Source of the DNA: JBHBQE01 sp041776485 | Lineage (GTDB): Bacteria > Bacillota > Clostridia > Lachnospirales > Lachnospiraceae | NCBI GenBank assembly: GCA_041776485.1 | Contig: JBHBQE010000013.1 | Coordinates: 42,411-106,410, forward strand | Length of the DNA stretch: 64,000 nucleotides | Direction: 5' to 3' | Shown here: positions 9,490 through 17,181 of the stretch, in pieces | How positions within the stretch are numbered: the first letter of the stretch is position 1 | Layout: the number at the start of each line of letters is the position of its first letter | The notes under the pieces: generated by a model | Databases searched by the model: none | What the model saw: the letters and a program-made list of their open reading frames with translations, nothing else | What the model was told of the DNA's origin: nothing | Translations under genes and position numbers: made by a program

Positions 9490-9849
9490 ATGAAGTTCCT
9501 GATATGTGACGATTCCATCCTTGCCAGAAAACAACTATCTGACACCATTAAGGAATTAAGAGAAGATGCACAAATAAAGGAGGCTAAGAACGGGGCGGAG
9601 TGCTCTGAAATCTATAAGGATTTTGCACCCGATCTGGTATTCATTGATATTGTTATGCCGGTTTTAGACGGTATCGGGGCTGTTAAAAATATTATCGCTG
9701 CTAACCCTAAAGCAACTATCATAATAGTATCAACCATTGGTACCAAAAAGGAAATTACCGCTGCCATAGAGGCAGGTGCCAGTGATTTTATACAAAAGCC
9801 CTTTTCTAAGGATCAGGTTAGTGAAATAATCAAATTTTATTCAAAATGA
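9490..9849 (+). CDS. CheY-like stand-alone response regulator
   Basis: A 119-residue single receiver domain with no output domain. It has the acidic pair (CDDS) near residue 8, the phosphoacceptor in FIDIVMP at about 54, the conserved Thr/Ser (IVSTIG) near 82, and the Lys in QKPF near 104. Start fixed by AAGGAGGGG 7 nt upstream. Twelve nt separate it from a gene ending in a CheX-like domain, so the two probably work as receiver and phosphatase. No histidine kinase is adjacent, and no flagellar gene is in the window, so a chemotaxis role is only one possibility. Confidence 0.88.
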   Translation: MKFLICDDSILARKQLSDTIKELREDAQIKEAKNGAECSEIYKDFAPDLVFIDIVMPVLDGIGAVKNIIAANPKATIIIVSTIGTKKEITAAIEAGASDFIQKPFSKDQVSEIIKFYSK

Positions 9850-9861
9850 TAGGAATTTAAA

Positions 9862-10761
9862 ATGCACGGACAATTTTTCGGAAGTTATTTATTAAATAAA
9901 AAAATAATTACCACAGAGGATTTGCGTATTGCGATAACAAATATGAGCCATTCCCATATAAAACTTGGTACTCTTGCAATGTATAAGGGTTATATGACCA
10001 GTGAACAGGTGGATGAATGCTGCTATATCCAGCGTAGAGAGGATAAGCATTTTGGCGAAATTGCCCTGGAAAGAAATTTTATAAGCTGTGATGACCTGAA
10101 TGCCCTTTTAAGCTCTCAGGTGCCGGACTATCTAAGGCTTGGACAGGCATTGGTGGATGCCAACATTATTACAAACACCCAGCTTAATGAGCTTTTGGAA
10201 AGTTATAATGCAGAAAGCCCCTATGGAATTTACTGCGCCCTTTCCATGGATACCTCTGAAGAGGAAATCAACAATACCCTTAAGGAAAGTATAAAGAGGT
10301 TCTTTAATGCCTCCTCCACAATTGAACTTAGCAAACATTCCCTTATGTATATGCACCTGTTGTTTAATAATTTGGTGCGGTTTATCGGAGATGATTTCAC
10401 TCCCCTCCCGCCTATTCCTTACAATGAATACAATGGGGAATATTGTGTAACTCAGGGGATAATGGGAAGTCTTAATTTCTTAACCGGAATCAGTATGGAA
10501 AAATCTGCAGCAATAAAATTTGCCTCCAGATATGCTGAAATGGACTTTGAAGAATTCGATGACTATGTTGCCGCCTCTCTGGAGGATTTTATAAACCTGC
10601 ACAATGGGCTATTCTGTGTGAATTTATCCAATATATATTCACTGGAACTTACCTTAGATCCCCCTTTAAACAGAGATAATGTGGATCTAACTGACCAAGC
10701 GGTTATAGTACCATTTGTTTATCCTTTTGGAAGTATTCACATATTTTTATTAAATACCTAG
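9862..10761 (+). CDS. MshEN-like repeats plus CheX-like domain protein
   Basis: 299 residues. The N-terminal half carries two to three copies of a short helical motif like the N-terminal domain of type II secretion ATPases (for example FGSYLLNKKIITTEDLRIAI, then HFGEIALERNFISCDDLNALL and RLGQALVDANIITNTQLNELL at about 5-120). The C-terminal half (about 150-299) resembles CheX/CheC-type phosphatase folds: MGSLNFLTGISMEKSAA and a later EEFDDYVAASLEDFINLHNG helix. It follows the CheY-like gene by 12 nt, fitting a phosphatase acting on that receiver; the repeat domain may bind cyclic-di-GMP as MshEN domains do, an inference. It ends in a 12-nt convergent overlap with thrC. Confidence 0.7.
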   Translation: MHGQFFGSYLLNKKIITTEDLRIAITNMSHSHIKLGTLAMYKGYMTSEQVDECCYIQRREDKHFGEIALERNFISCDDLNALLSSQVPDYLRLGQALVDANIITNTQLNELLESYNAESPYGIYCALSMDTSEEEINNTLKESIKRFFNASSTIELSKHSLMYMHLLFNNLVRFIGDDFTPLPPIPYNEYNGEYCVTQGIMGSLNFLTGISMEKSAAIKFASRYAEMDFEEFDDYVAASLEDFINLHNGLFCVNLSNIYSLELTLDPPLNRDNVDLTDQAVIVPFVYPFGSIHIFLLNT

Positions 10762-12237
10762 GAACTTTTCCAGTTCCTCACTCATTTTACTGACATCACA
10801 AACAGTATCGTGAATTATCGGGGCATTCCTTATTTCCTCTACAGCATTGGGAATAACTGCCCCGCTTTTTTCCTGCAAAATCTCTGCCAATTCCATATCT
10901 TCCACATCCTTGGTTTCTATACCTATAGAAGCTGCAACAGCCTCAGTAAACTTATACGGGCTGGCTGTAGAGGCAATAATCGTAGGTATGGTATCACCGG
11001 TTTCATCACAATAAATTTCATACACATGAGCAGCCACTGCAGTATGGGGATCAATCAAATACCTATCTTTATTAAATATCCTGCATATTACATTCCTTGT
11101 ATCCTCTTCGGTAGCGTAACCGCCGAAGAAATCGGAAAGTCCCTCTTTCATGTCCTCATCTATCTCAAACTTACCCTTTTTTGCTAAATCCTCCATAAGT
11201 GCAACAGTTTTTTCCTGACTTTCTCCTGTTATTTTGAAAATTAACCTTTCCAGATTGCTGGAAATAAGTATATCCATTGAGGGAGAACTGGTAACATAAA
11301 ATTCCCTATCTGTGTCATAGATGTGGGTTTCAAAAAAGTCAAATAATACTTTATTACTGTTAGAAGCACATATTAATTTGTGTACGGGAAGTCCCATACT
11401 CTTAGCATAATATGCTGCAAGGATATTACCAAAGTTACCTGTGGGAACAGTAATATTTATCATATCCCCATCCTCTATAACCTCTGCCTTTAATAATCTT
11501 GAATATGCATAAACATAATAAACAATCTGAGGCACAAGCCTGCCTATATTAATGGAATTAGCTGATGAAAATCTCATTTTAGCCTGTGCCATCTTAGCGG
11601 CTAAAGTCTTATCCTTAAACATCGCCTTTACACCGGACTGAGCCTCATCAAAATTTCCTCTTATACCAATTACCTTAATGTTATTCCCCTTTTGAGTAGT
11701 CATTTGTTTCTCCTGCAAGGGACTTACCCCTGATTTGGGATAAAATACAACTATTTTTGTACCCTCCACATCGGCAAAACCTGACATTGCAGCCTTGCCT
11801 GTGTCACCACTGGTGGCTGTAAGAATCACTATCTCCTTGTCCTCATTTTGTTTTTTGGCTGCCATTTTCATTAAATAGGGTAAAATAGAAAGAGCCATAT
11901 CCTTAAAAGCTATGGTCTTACCATGGTATAATTCCAGGAAAAAAGCTCCATCTGCCTCCATAATAGGTGCAATCTCCCTGGTATCAAATTTCTCATCATA
12001 TGCTCCGTTAATACATTCCCAAAGCTCTTCATCTGTAAAATCAGAAAGATAATCCCTCATTATATCGAATGCCACTTCCTTGTAAGTCATATCTGCATAT
12101 TCCTGCAATTCTTTATTAAGCGGCGGGATTTTATCCGGAACAAACAACCCGCCCTCCTCTGATAATCCCTGTAATATTGCAAAGGAAGCGGTTACCTTTA
12201 AATCAGTATTTCTTGTACTTTTATAATAAGTAGACAT
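10750..12237 (-). CDS. thrC: Threonine synthase
   Basis: PLP enzyme converting O-phosphohomoserine to threonine, last step of the aspartate-threonine branch. 495 residues, the length of the longer (yeast/E. coli-like) class. N-terminal MSTYYKSTRNTDLKVT is typical; the PLP lysine lies in TIAFKDMAL (about 110-118), and TATSGDTGKAA and VPTGNFGN follow. hom and lysC are at 51.8-54.3 kb. An extended -10 at 12361-12369 puts the message start near 12354, so the leader of about 118 nt begins with repeat copy L2. The stop overlaps the convergent gene's stop by 12 nt. Confidence 0.96.
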   Translation of the reverse strand: MSTYYKSTRNTDLKVTASFAILQGLSEEGGLFVPDKIPPLNKELQEYADMTYKEVAFDIMRDYLSDFTDEELWECINGAYDEKFDTREIAPIMEADGAFFLELYHGKTIAFKDMALSILPYLMKMAAKKQNEDKEIVILTATSGDTGKAAMSGFADVEGTKIVVFYPKSGVSPLQEKQMTTQKGNNIKVIGIRGNFDEAQSGVKAMFKDKTLAAKMAQAKMRFSSANSINIGRLVPQIVYYVYAYSRLLKAEVIEDGDMINITVPTGNFGNILAAYYAKSMGLPVHKLICASNSNKVLFDFFETHIYDTDREFYVTSSPSMDILISSNLERLIFKITGESQEKTVALMEDLAKKGKFEIDEDMKEGLSDFFGGYATEEDTRNVICRIFNKDRYLIDPHTAVAAHVYEIYCDETGDTIPTIIASTASPYKFTEAVAASIGIETKDVEDMELAEILQEKSGAVIPNAVEEIRNAPIIHDTVCDVSKMSEELEKFLGI

Positions 12238-12276
12238 TTTACCCTCTCTATTTAATACAGCCGATTAATGAAAATA

Positions 12277-12351
12277 GGCAACATCCATTAAAATCGGAAC
12301 TTCGTCCCCAGGCGCCGCGAGAGCCGCAATCTCACCCCGTGAGCTTGCGAC
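12277..12351 (-). repeat. Composite hairpin repeat, copy L2 (thrC leader)
   Basis: On the minus strand, 12351-12323 is a 29-nt imperfect palindrome beginning GTCGCAAGCTCACG, with about 23 of 29 positions like module A of L1. It continues into GGGACGAAGTTCC and TTTTAATGG, matching module B. It occupies the first bases of the predicted thrC mRNA. Confidence 0.7.
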
Positions 12352-12360
12352 AATAAAAGA

Positions 12361-12369
12361 ATTATACCA
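12361..12369 (-). promoter_or_regulatory. Extended -10 of thrC promoter
   Basis: TGG-TATAAT on the minus strand; the -35 position (ATAGCA) is poor, but the TGN extension is perfect. Predicted start near 12354, immediately before repeat L2. Confidence 0.55.
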
Positions 12370-12383
12370 CATTATTAAATTTA

Positions 12384-12392
12384 TGCTATTAT
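12384..12392 (+). promoter_or_regulatory. Extended -10 close to the AP2-like gene start
   Basis: TGC-TATTAT ends 6 nt before the ATG at 12399, which would place transcription start at or within a base of the A of the ATG. The gene has no Shine-Dalgarno site, so a leaderless message is plausible. The same spacing is seen at 41790-41795. Confidence 0.45.
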
Positions 12393-12398
12393 TTTCCT

Positions 12399-13223
12399 AT
12401 GGCAAAGGGAATTTTTACAGCAAAAAAAAAGGATGGAAGTATCTATTTCCGTTCCAGCATAAACAGGCAGGGGAAAAAAATCAGTTTAGGCAGCTTTTCC
12501 TCTGAAAAATCTGCCTCAAAAGCCTATAAAGAAGCTGTTTTTATCTTTGGAAATAAGAATGTTTCCCTTATAAATTACAGGAACTATATTGAAGTTCTTC
12601 CCTTTCAAAAAGTTGTTTCTCTGGTTAATTTAAGGGACAATGGCATTTACTTTAAAACACCCATTTATCTTAGGGGAAGTTATTTTTCCTATTATTTAAG
12701 CTCGGATATCGAGCTTAAATTTGATAATGAGGATTTGTTCTACTACAGCAGCCACACGATAATGAAAAGAGGAGGACATCTTTTTGTAAATGACTATGGC
12801 ACTCAATATTCCCTAAATGCCAGATACGGAATCAAACAGTACGGAATATCCGGCAGAGATTTTAAATTTGTAAATAATGATAACTTAGACTATAGATATG
12901 AAAATATTTTAATTATCAATAAATTTATCGGGGTTTCTAAAATAGAAAAAATAACCGGAAATACTTTTCAAGTGCATATACATATTAATGGCAATTTCTT
13001 TCTGGGAAGCTTTGACAATGAGATATATGCTGCAATATGCTATAATAAAGGGGTGGATATAGCACAATCCCACGGAATATTTAAGTCTTTTACCAAAAAC
13101 TATATTGAAAGCATTGACTCTGTAGAATACAAAAGTATCTATAGCGAAATATCTCTTCCAAAAAAATATATTTCCTATATAAATTCCAGAGTAAGTACGT
13201 TGTTCACTGAGTCTTCCAGATAG
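12399..13223 (+). CDS. AP2-like DNA-binding protein, possible HNH homing-enzyme relative
   Basis: 274 residues. Two AP2/ERF-like segments are visible: residues 2-45 (FTAKKKDGSIYFRSSI then ISLGSFSSEKSASKAYKEA) and residues 190-235 (GVSKIEKITGNTFQVHIHI then FFLGSFDNEIYAAICYNKG). Between them is DYRYENILIIN, which recalls the end of an HNH endonuclease preceding AP2 domains in phage and homing enzymes, but the upstream His-Asn-His residues are not recognisable, so catalytic activity is doubtful. No SD precedes the ATG; an extended -10 lies 6 nt upstream. Its 3' end overlaps the convergent lipoprotein gene by 49 nt. Function unknown; DNA binding inferred. Confidence 0.6.
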   Translation: MAKGIFTAKKKDGSIYFRSSINRQGKKISLGSFSSEKSASKAYKEAVFIFGNKNVSLINYRNYIEVLPFQKVVSLVNLRDNGIYFKTPIYLRGSYFSYYLSSDIELKFDNEDLFYYSSHTIMKRGGHLFVNDYGTQYSLNARYGIKQYGISGRDFKFVNNDNLDYRYENILIINKFIGVSKIEKITGNTFQVHIHINGNFFLGSFDNEIYAAICYNKGVDIAQSHGIFKSFTKNYIESIDSVEYKSIYSEISLPKKYISYINSRVSTLFTESSR

Positions 13224-14320
13224 GCAATACTTAACAGTCCGGGACAGTAGTCTGCAAAATGCTTTTCTCCGATTATATAATCAAAGGCTTTATTGTAGGC
13301 AACCGGATTATCAAACTTTAGTGATATGCTGGATTTTGAGGATAAATATGCTTCAGTAATAGACGCACCCACTTCATCAGGATTAAATTCCCGGAAAAAT
13401 AGCCCTTCCCTTACAAAATAGCTGTTAACTATAGAAGTACATTCCGGTACGGAAAATACCACATCAAGTTCATGGCTACCCTCCATCTGAGCTGTTGTAG
13501 TATTTAGATAAGTATAGTCAATAAACTTCTCAGAAGCCCCCTCTGTACGGTAGGTACTGTTGCCCCATGTAACATCAAAATAGTAATATTCTCCATCCAG
13601 CCTGATAAGATTCCAAGCATGGCTTTCATTATTAGCCTTACCAGATAATACTACCGCAGGAATACCCAATCTGGACAAAAGATAGGCGCTTGCCTGGGCA
13701 TATCCCTGGCATACCGTTGCACCTCCTAAAAAGACACTTAAAATATTCTGACTGTTGTTAGCATTATAAACATAATCTACATTTTCAATCAGCTTTTCAA
13801 ATACAAATTTTGACTTTTCATAATCATCAGCACCGTCAGGAAGCTCAGCGAGCCAAGAGCTGCAAACCTCATCTATCTCACTTTGTAGTTCGTCCTTTTT
13901 GCTTCTGTCCATGGTATAACTGGGCGTAAAGGTAATACCGGTAATATAGCTTCCGCTGGTATAGGTCATATATTCATAGCCATCTATCCAGAATATATCG
14001 CCATAGTCTGCAACAACGCAGGAAAATATTTTATTTAACTCTTTTGGATCCTTTGTGGAAATTGGACACTCACTATCAAATCCAATAATACAGTTATATA
14101 TTTGATCGTATAGAATTTTCTCGTTTTCATTTAATGTTGAATAGACATATTTTTCTGTGGAAACACTGTCTAAAATCCGAGGTTTGCCGATTTTTGTTGA
14201 GGTAACATAATCCCTTGCCAGATGAACACCATCCTCCACTGAAGAGCATGAAATAATCGAAAGGGAAATTAGCAGTAAAATTAAAATATTAAAAATCTCT
14301 GACTTTTTGCTTCCTATCAT
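13175..14320 (-). CDS. Transglutaminase-like lipoprotein
   Basis: 381 residues from ATG 14320. The N-terminus has KK, a hydrophobic stretch and a lipobox-like SIISC at about 24-28, so it is probably a membrane-anchored extracellular lipoprotein. The central part holds a transglutaminase/protease-like fold: VCQGYAQASAYLL (Cys), GKANNESHAWNLI (His) and YYFDVTWG (Asp), the full catalytic triad. Such bacterial proteins act on peptides or the cell surface, but the substrate is unknown. The frame extends upstream to a TTG at 14392, which would spoil the signal peptide; 14332 is another possible ATG. The stop lies within the end of the convergent AP2-like gene. Confidence 0.75.
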   Translation of the reverse strand: MIGSKKSEIFNILILLLISLSIISCSSVEDGVHLARDYVTSTKIGKPRILDSVSTEKYVYSTLNENEKILYDQIYNCIIGFDSECPISTKDPKELNKIFSCVVADYGDIFWIDGYEYMTYTSGSYITGITFTPSYTMDRSKKDELQSEIDEVCSSWLAELPDGADDYEKSKFVFEKLIENVDYVYNANNSQNILSVFLGGATVCQGYAQASAYLLSRLGIPAVVLSGKANNESHAWNLIRLDGEYYYFDVTWGNSTYRTEGASEKFIDYTYLNTTTAQMEGSHELDVVFSVPECTSIVNSYFVREGLFFREFNPDEVGASITEAYLSSKSSISLKFDNPVAYNKAFDYIIGEKHFADYCPGLLSIAYLEDSVNNVLTLEFI

Positions 14321-14433
14321 ATTACTTTCCATAGACTTTAATTTTCCAGATAATAAGAATAAACTCTTAATAGAACTTAATGAATCATACAAATGATAAC
14401 TTAAAATATATTAATACACCAAAATCCGATGAA

Positions 14434-14464
14434 ACAAAATAAAACAGGGGCAGCTGCTGCCCCG
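14434..14464 (-). terminator. Intrinsic terminator of cold-shock gene
   Basis: Stem GGGGCAGC/GCTGCCCC (14447-14463) followed on minus by TGTTTTATTTT, seven bases after the cold-shock gene stop. Confidence 0.85.
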
Positions 14465-14470
14465 TAATTC

Positions 14471-14674
14471 TCAGTTTATAACTGTTACATTTTTTGCTTG
14501 AGCACCCTTAGGTCCGTCCTCAACCTCGAATTCAACTCTTGCACCCTCAGAAACAGACTTGAAACCTTCCATATTGATTGCGGAAAAATGCACGAAAACA
14601 TCATCTCCGCCGTCATCGGTGATAAATCCATATCCCTTTTGATTGCTAAACCACTTAACGCTACCTTGCTTCAT
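14471..14674 (-). CDS. Cold-shock domain protein (CspA family)
   Basis: 67-residue single cold-shock domain that binds single-stranded RNA and DNA. RNP1 reads KGYGFITDD and RNP2 VFVHFSAI; the start MKQGSVKWFSNQKG is typical. GGAGGT sits 6 nt before the ATG and a strong terminator follows, so it is a single-gene unit. Upstream is an unusually long AT-rich gap (about 510 nt), which could include the long structured leader known for csp genes, though I could not define a fold. Confidence 0.95.
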   Translation of the reverse strand: MKQGSVKWFSNQKGYGFITDDGGDDVFVHFSAINMEGFKSVSEGARVEFEVEDGPKGAQAKNVTVIN

Positions 14675-15101
14675 CCTTTACCTCCAAATAGTAATAATTA
14701 ATACGCAAGGAAAAATTTACCATATTATGAGGTAATTGTAAAGAAATTGATTGTATATTAACAATTTATTTGGTTGAAACTAATTTTTGCTAAATAATTA
14801 ATTCTAAAAAATAAAGTGGATTTGATTATCAACAAAGTTATTCACATTTTCCACATTCTAACTTTTAATATATCTTATTACAAATAATACAAGAAAACAT
14901 CAGAAACTATATAGTTGTGTTATTTTTCAACTATTCTGCTATCCACATTTGAGTTTCAAAAAATAACCTTTGCACTGCAAATTAAAATACTTTTGAAGTT
15001 TATTAAGAAACGATTTTATTAATTACTCAATCAACTATATAACATAAATTATATCGGATTATTTCAAAGAAAATTAAGTCCACATCCATGTATATACGAA
15101 T
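14675..15101. other. AT-rich intergenic gap
   Basis: No ORF or RNA gene is recognisable. A weak minus-strand promoter for the csp gene (TTTACA, 17 bp, TAAATT near 14712-14740) is possible. The notable content is the run of DnaA-box-like 9-mers at 14826-14947. Confidence 0.5.
14826..14947 (+). promoter_or_regulatory. Cluster of DnaA-box-like 9-mers
   Basis: Four same-strand 9-mers, each one base from the consensus TTATCCACA: TTATCAACA (14826-14834), TTATTCACA (14838-14846), TTTTCCACA (14847-14855) and CTATCCACA (14939-14947). The first three are nearly contiguous. No dnaA, dnaN or rpmH gene is nearby, so this is not obviously oriC. Confidence 0.4.
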
Positions 15102-15130
15102 TTGACATTTAAATTTAATTATGCTATTCT
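15102..15130 (+). promoter_or_regulatory. Promoter of tRNA-Leu
   Basis: TTGACA, 17-bp spacer, TATTCT with TGC before it, about 59 nt upstream of the mature tRNA. Confidence 0.8.
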
Positions 15131-15188
15131 CTAATCCGTTGTCCCTGTAGTATCTTGCACAAATACAGTATGCAGGGCGCAACAATGT

Positions 15189-15270
15189 GCGGATGTGGCG
15201 GAACTGGCAGACGCGCTAGATTTAGGTTCTAGTGGGATCTCCCGTGCAGGTTCAATTCCTGTCATCCGCA
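15189..15270 (+). tRNA. tRNA-Leu (anticodon UAG)
   Basis: Acceptor GCGGATG/CATCCGC with A discriminator, anticodon arm CTAGA-TTTAGGT-TCTAG, a short variable arm and GGTTCAATTCC T-arm. 82 nt, no encoded CCA. Confidence 0.95.
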
Positions 15271-15282
15271 GAATAACTAACC

Positions 15283-15338
15283 CCCTTATAATCAGCAATG
15301 CCTTGATTTTGGCTGAATTATAAGGGATTTTTTTATTA
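15283..15338 (+). terminator. Terminator of tRNA-Leu
   Basis: Long stem CCCTTATAAT.CAGC / GCTGAATTATAAGGG followed by ATTTTTTTATT on plus, 12 nt after the tRNA. Confidence 0.85.
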
Positions 15339-15442
15339 TTCTTTTTATACTTTAATTTTTCAATCCCTTATTATTGTTTCTGAAATGGACTGCCTGTATT
15401 TAGAACATCAAAAGACTGTATATTAGCATATGCCTGTCTATT

Positions 15443-16312
15443 TCAGGAAAATACGAAATTTTCCATTATAAAGTATATAATTACTGCAGCACCTAAAACG
15501 ATACGATATACTCCAAAGCCTGTAAAATCATGATTTTTTATAAATTTCATCAGAAAGCGTATTACTAAAATAGAGGTCATAAAGGCTGTAATCACTCCTA
15601 TCGCAAGTATAATCCCCTCATGAGCCGAAAAATTAAAACCAAATTTAATAATTTTTAACAAACTTGCCCCAACCATTACGGGAATTGCCAGATAAAAGGT
15701 ATATTCTGCTGCAATTACTCTGGATACACCTATTAATAAAGCCCCCAAAATGGTAGCTCCGGATCTGGATGTTCCCGGAAAAATTGCCGCTATCAGTTGG
15801 AAAAGTCCAATAATAATTGCCATTTTAAAACTAATCATCTTCAAAGAGTCGATCTTTTCCTTAGCGGTATTTCTATTGACTTTTTCTATTACTACAAAAG
15901 CTACTCCGAAAAATATTAATGCAATAGAAACACATATATGATTATAAAAATATCTTTCGAATATATCATCAAATAATACGCCTACTACCGCTGCAGGCAG
16001 ACATGATACAATGATTTTGCACCAAAGTACCATAATATCTTTATCCACACTAATTTTTGACTTAGAAGATTTATTCTGTGAATTGTCCGGACTTATTAAT
16101 TTAAAAGGAAAAATTTTATTAAAGAACAAAACCACTACTGCCATAATCGCTCCAAGCTGAATAACCACCTGAAACATTTCATAAAATTCCCTTGACACAT
16201 CCAGCTTAATAAATTCATTTAACAATATTAAATGTCCCGTACTGGAAATAGGCAGCCACTCTGTAACACCCTCTAACATTCCAAACAATACTGCTTTGAT
16301 AATTTCAACCAT
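15443..16312 (-). CDS. uppP: Undecaprenyl-diphosphatase
   Basis: Integral membrane enzyme that recycles undecaprenyl pyrophosphate to the monophosphate carrier for wall synthesis, and gives low-level bacitracin resistance. 289 residues with about eight hydrophobic segments. Motif 1 EGVTEWLPISSTGHLIL lies near residues 13-29 and motif 2 PGTSRSGAT near 185-193, both complete. The frame is open to 16363, but AAGGAAAG lies 3 nt before the ATG at 16312 and the conserved N-terminus begins there. Monocistronic, between tRNA-Leu and the tRNA operon. Confidence 0.95.
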   Translation of the reverse strand: MVEIIKAVLFGMLEGVTEWLPISSTGHLILLNEFIKLDVSREFYEMFQVVIQLGAIMAVVVLFFNKIFPFKLISPDNSQNKSSKSKISVDKDIMVLWCKIIVSCLPAAVVGVLFDDIFERYFYNHICVSIALIFFGVAFVVIEKVNRNTAKEKIDSLKMISFKMAIIIGLFQLIAAIFPGTSRSGATILGALLIGVSRVIAAEYTFYLAIPVMVGASLLKIIKFGFNFSAHEGIILAIGVITAFMTSILVIRFLMKFIKNHDFTGFGVYRIVLGAAVIIYFIMENFVFS

Positions 16313-16413
16313 AAACTTTCCTTTTTTACTATGAAAATAAAAATGGCTACTGCCAACTGACAATAACCAAATATTTAACTAACCCTATCCTAACATTTAC
16401 TAAATTCATTTAG

Positions 16414-16486
16414 TGAGCCACCGGGGAATCGAACCCCGGACAACTTGATTAAAAGTCAAGTGCTCTACCGACTGAGCTAGTGGCCC
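16414..16486 (-). tRNA. tRNA-Lys (anticodon UUU)
   Basis: Acceptor GGGCCAC/GTGGCTC, A discriminator, anticodon arm CTTGA-CTTTTAA-TCAAG. Last gene of the six-tRNA minus-strand operon. Confidence 0.95.
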
Positions 16487-16518
16487 CTGTATATACAAAA
16501 CAACTTTTATGATTATAA

Positions 16519-16590
16519 CTGGGCTGGCGGGATTCGAACCCACGGATGCAGGAATCAAAATCCTGTGCCTTACCACTTGGCGACAGCCCA
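16519..16590 (-). tRNA. tRNA-Gln (anticodon UUG)
   Basis: Acceptor TGGGCTG/CAGCCCA, G discriminator, anticodon arm CAGGA-TTTTGAT-TCCTG. Confidence 0.95.
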
Positions 16591-16602
16591 CTATTCTACA
16601 TT

Positions 16603-16718
16603 GCTGCATGCCACAGATATGTGACTGCTGTTACATCTTGCAAGGGATGTAACCCCAACAAAGCCTACCTTAAACACAAGATATGTGATAAAGGGCAAAG
16701 ACTCTCTTAATGGCTTTG
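16603..16718 (+). repeat. Composite hairpin repeat, copy L3 (inside tRNA operon)
   Basis: Two module-A-like palindromes: 16603-16625 (GCTGCATGCC to ATATGTGAC) and 16630-16653 (GTTACATC to GGATGTAAC). Then module B from CAAAGCC (16659) to CTCTTAATGGCTTTG (16718). It separates tRNA-His from tRNA-Gln by 137 nt, whereas the other tRNAs are 16-58 nt apart. Confidence 0.7.
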
Positions 16719-16727
16719 TATCCTGCG

Positions 16728-16802
16728 GGTGGATAGAGGGATTCGAACCCTCGACCTCCAGAACCACAATCTGGCGCGCTAACCAACTGTGCTATACCCA
16801 CC
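16728..16802 (-). tRNA. tRNA-His (anticodon GUG)
   Basis: Acceptor GTGGGTA/TATCCAC with a G at -1 opposite discriminator C, the histidine identity pair; anticodon arm CCAGA-TTGTGGT-TCTGG. Confidence 0.95.
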
Positions 16803-16817
16803 ATAAAATACTCTTGC

Positions 16818-16891
<74 letters not shown>

Positions 16892-16917
16892 AAATATTGC
16901 AAATTTTGCAATAAAAC

Positions 16918-16988
16918 AGCGGGTGATGGGAATCGAACCCACGTATCCAGCTTGGAAGGCTGGTGTTCTACCATTGAACTACACCCGC
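16918..16988 (-). tRNA. tRNA-Gly (anticodon UCC)
   Basis: Acceptor GCGGGTG/CACCCGC, T discriminator, anticodon arm CCAGC-CTTCCAA-GCTGG. Confidence 0.95.
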
Positions 16989-17046
16989 ATGATTGAAACG
17001 TGCAAATCGATGTAATATCTTAATCTATGCCACACGCCTTTACAAC

Positions 17047-17121
17047 TCGGGGTGACAGGATTCGAACCTGCGACCCCCTGGTCCCAAACCAGGTGCTCTA
17101 GCCAAGCTGAGCCACACCCCG
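17047..17121 (-). tRNA. tRNA-Pro (anticodon UGG)
   Basis: Acceptor CGGGGTG/CACCCCG, A discriminator, anticodon arm CCTGG-TTTGGGA-CCAGG. First gene of the tRNA operon. Confidence 0.95.
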
Positions 17122-17152
17122 TATCCCATCCGAGGATAAAAACGCAAGGGTT

Positions 17153-17181
17153 ATTATAATTTAATTTATCAACCATGTCAA
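17153..17181 (-). promoter_or_regulatory. Promoter of the six-tRNA operon
   Basis: TTGACA, 17-bp spacer, TATAAT on minus, both hexamers perfect. The -35 overlaps the last bases of the rdgB-proA gene (stop at 17178-17180). Confidence 0.88.

Noticed and set aside
16603..16718. CRISPR array
   Set aside because: The palindromes are few, unequally spaced and diverged, and there are no cas genes.
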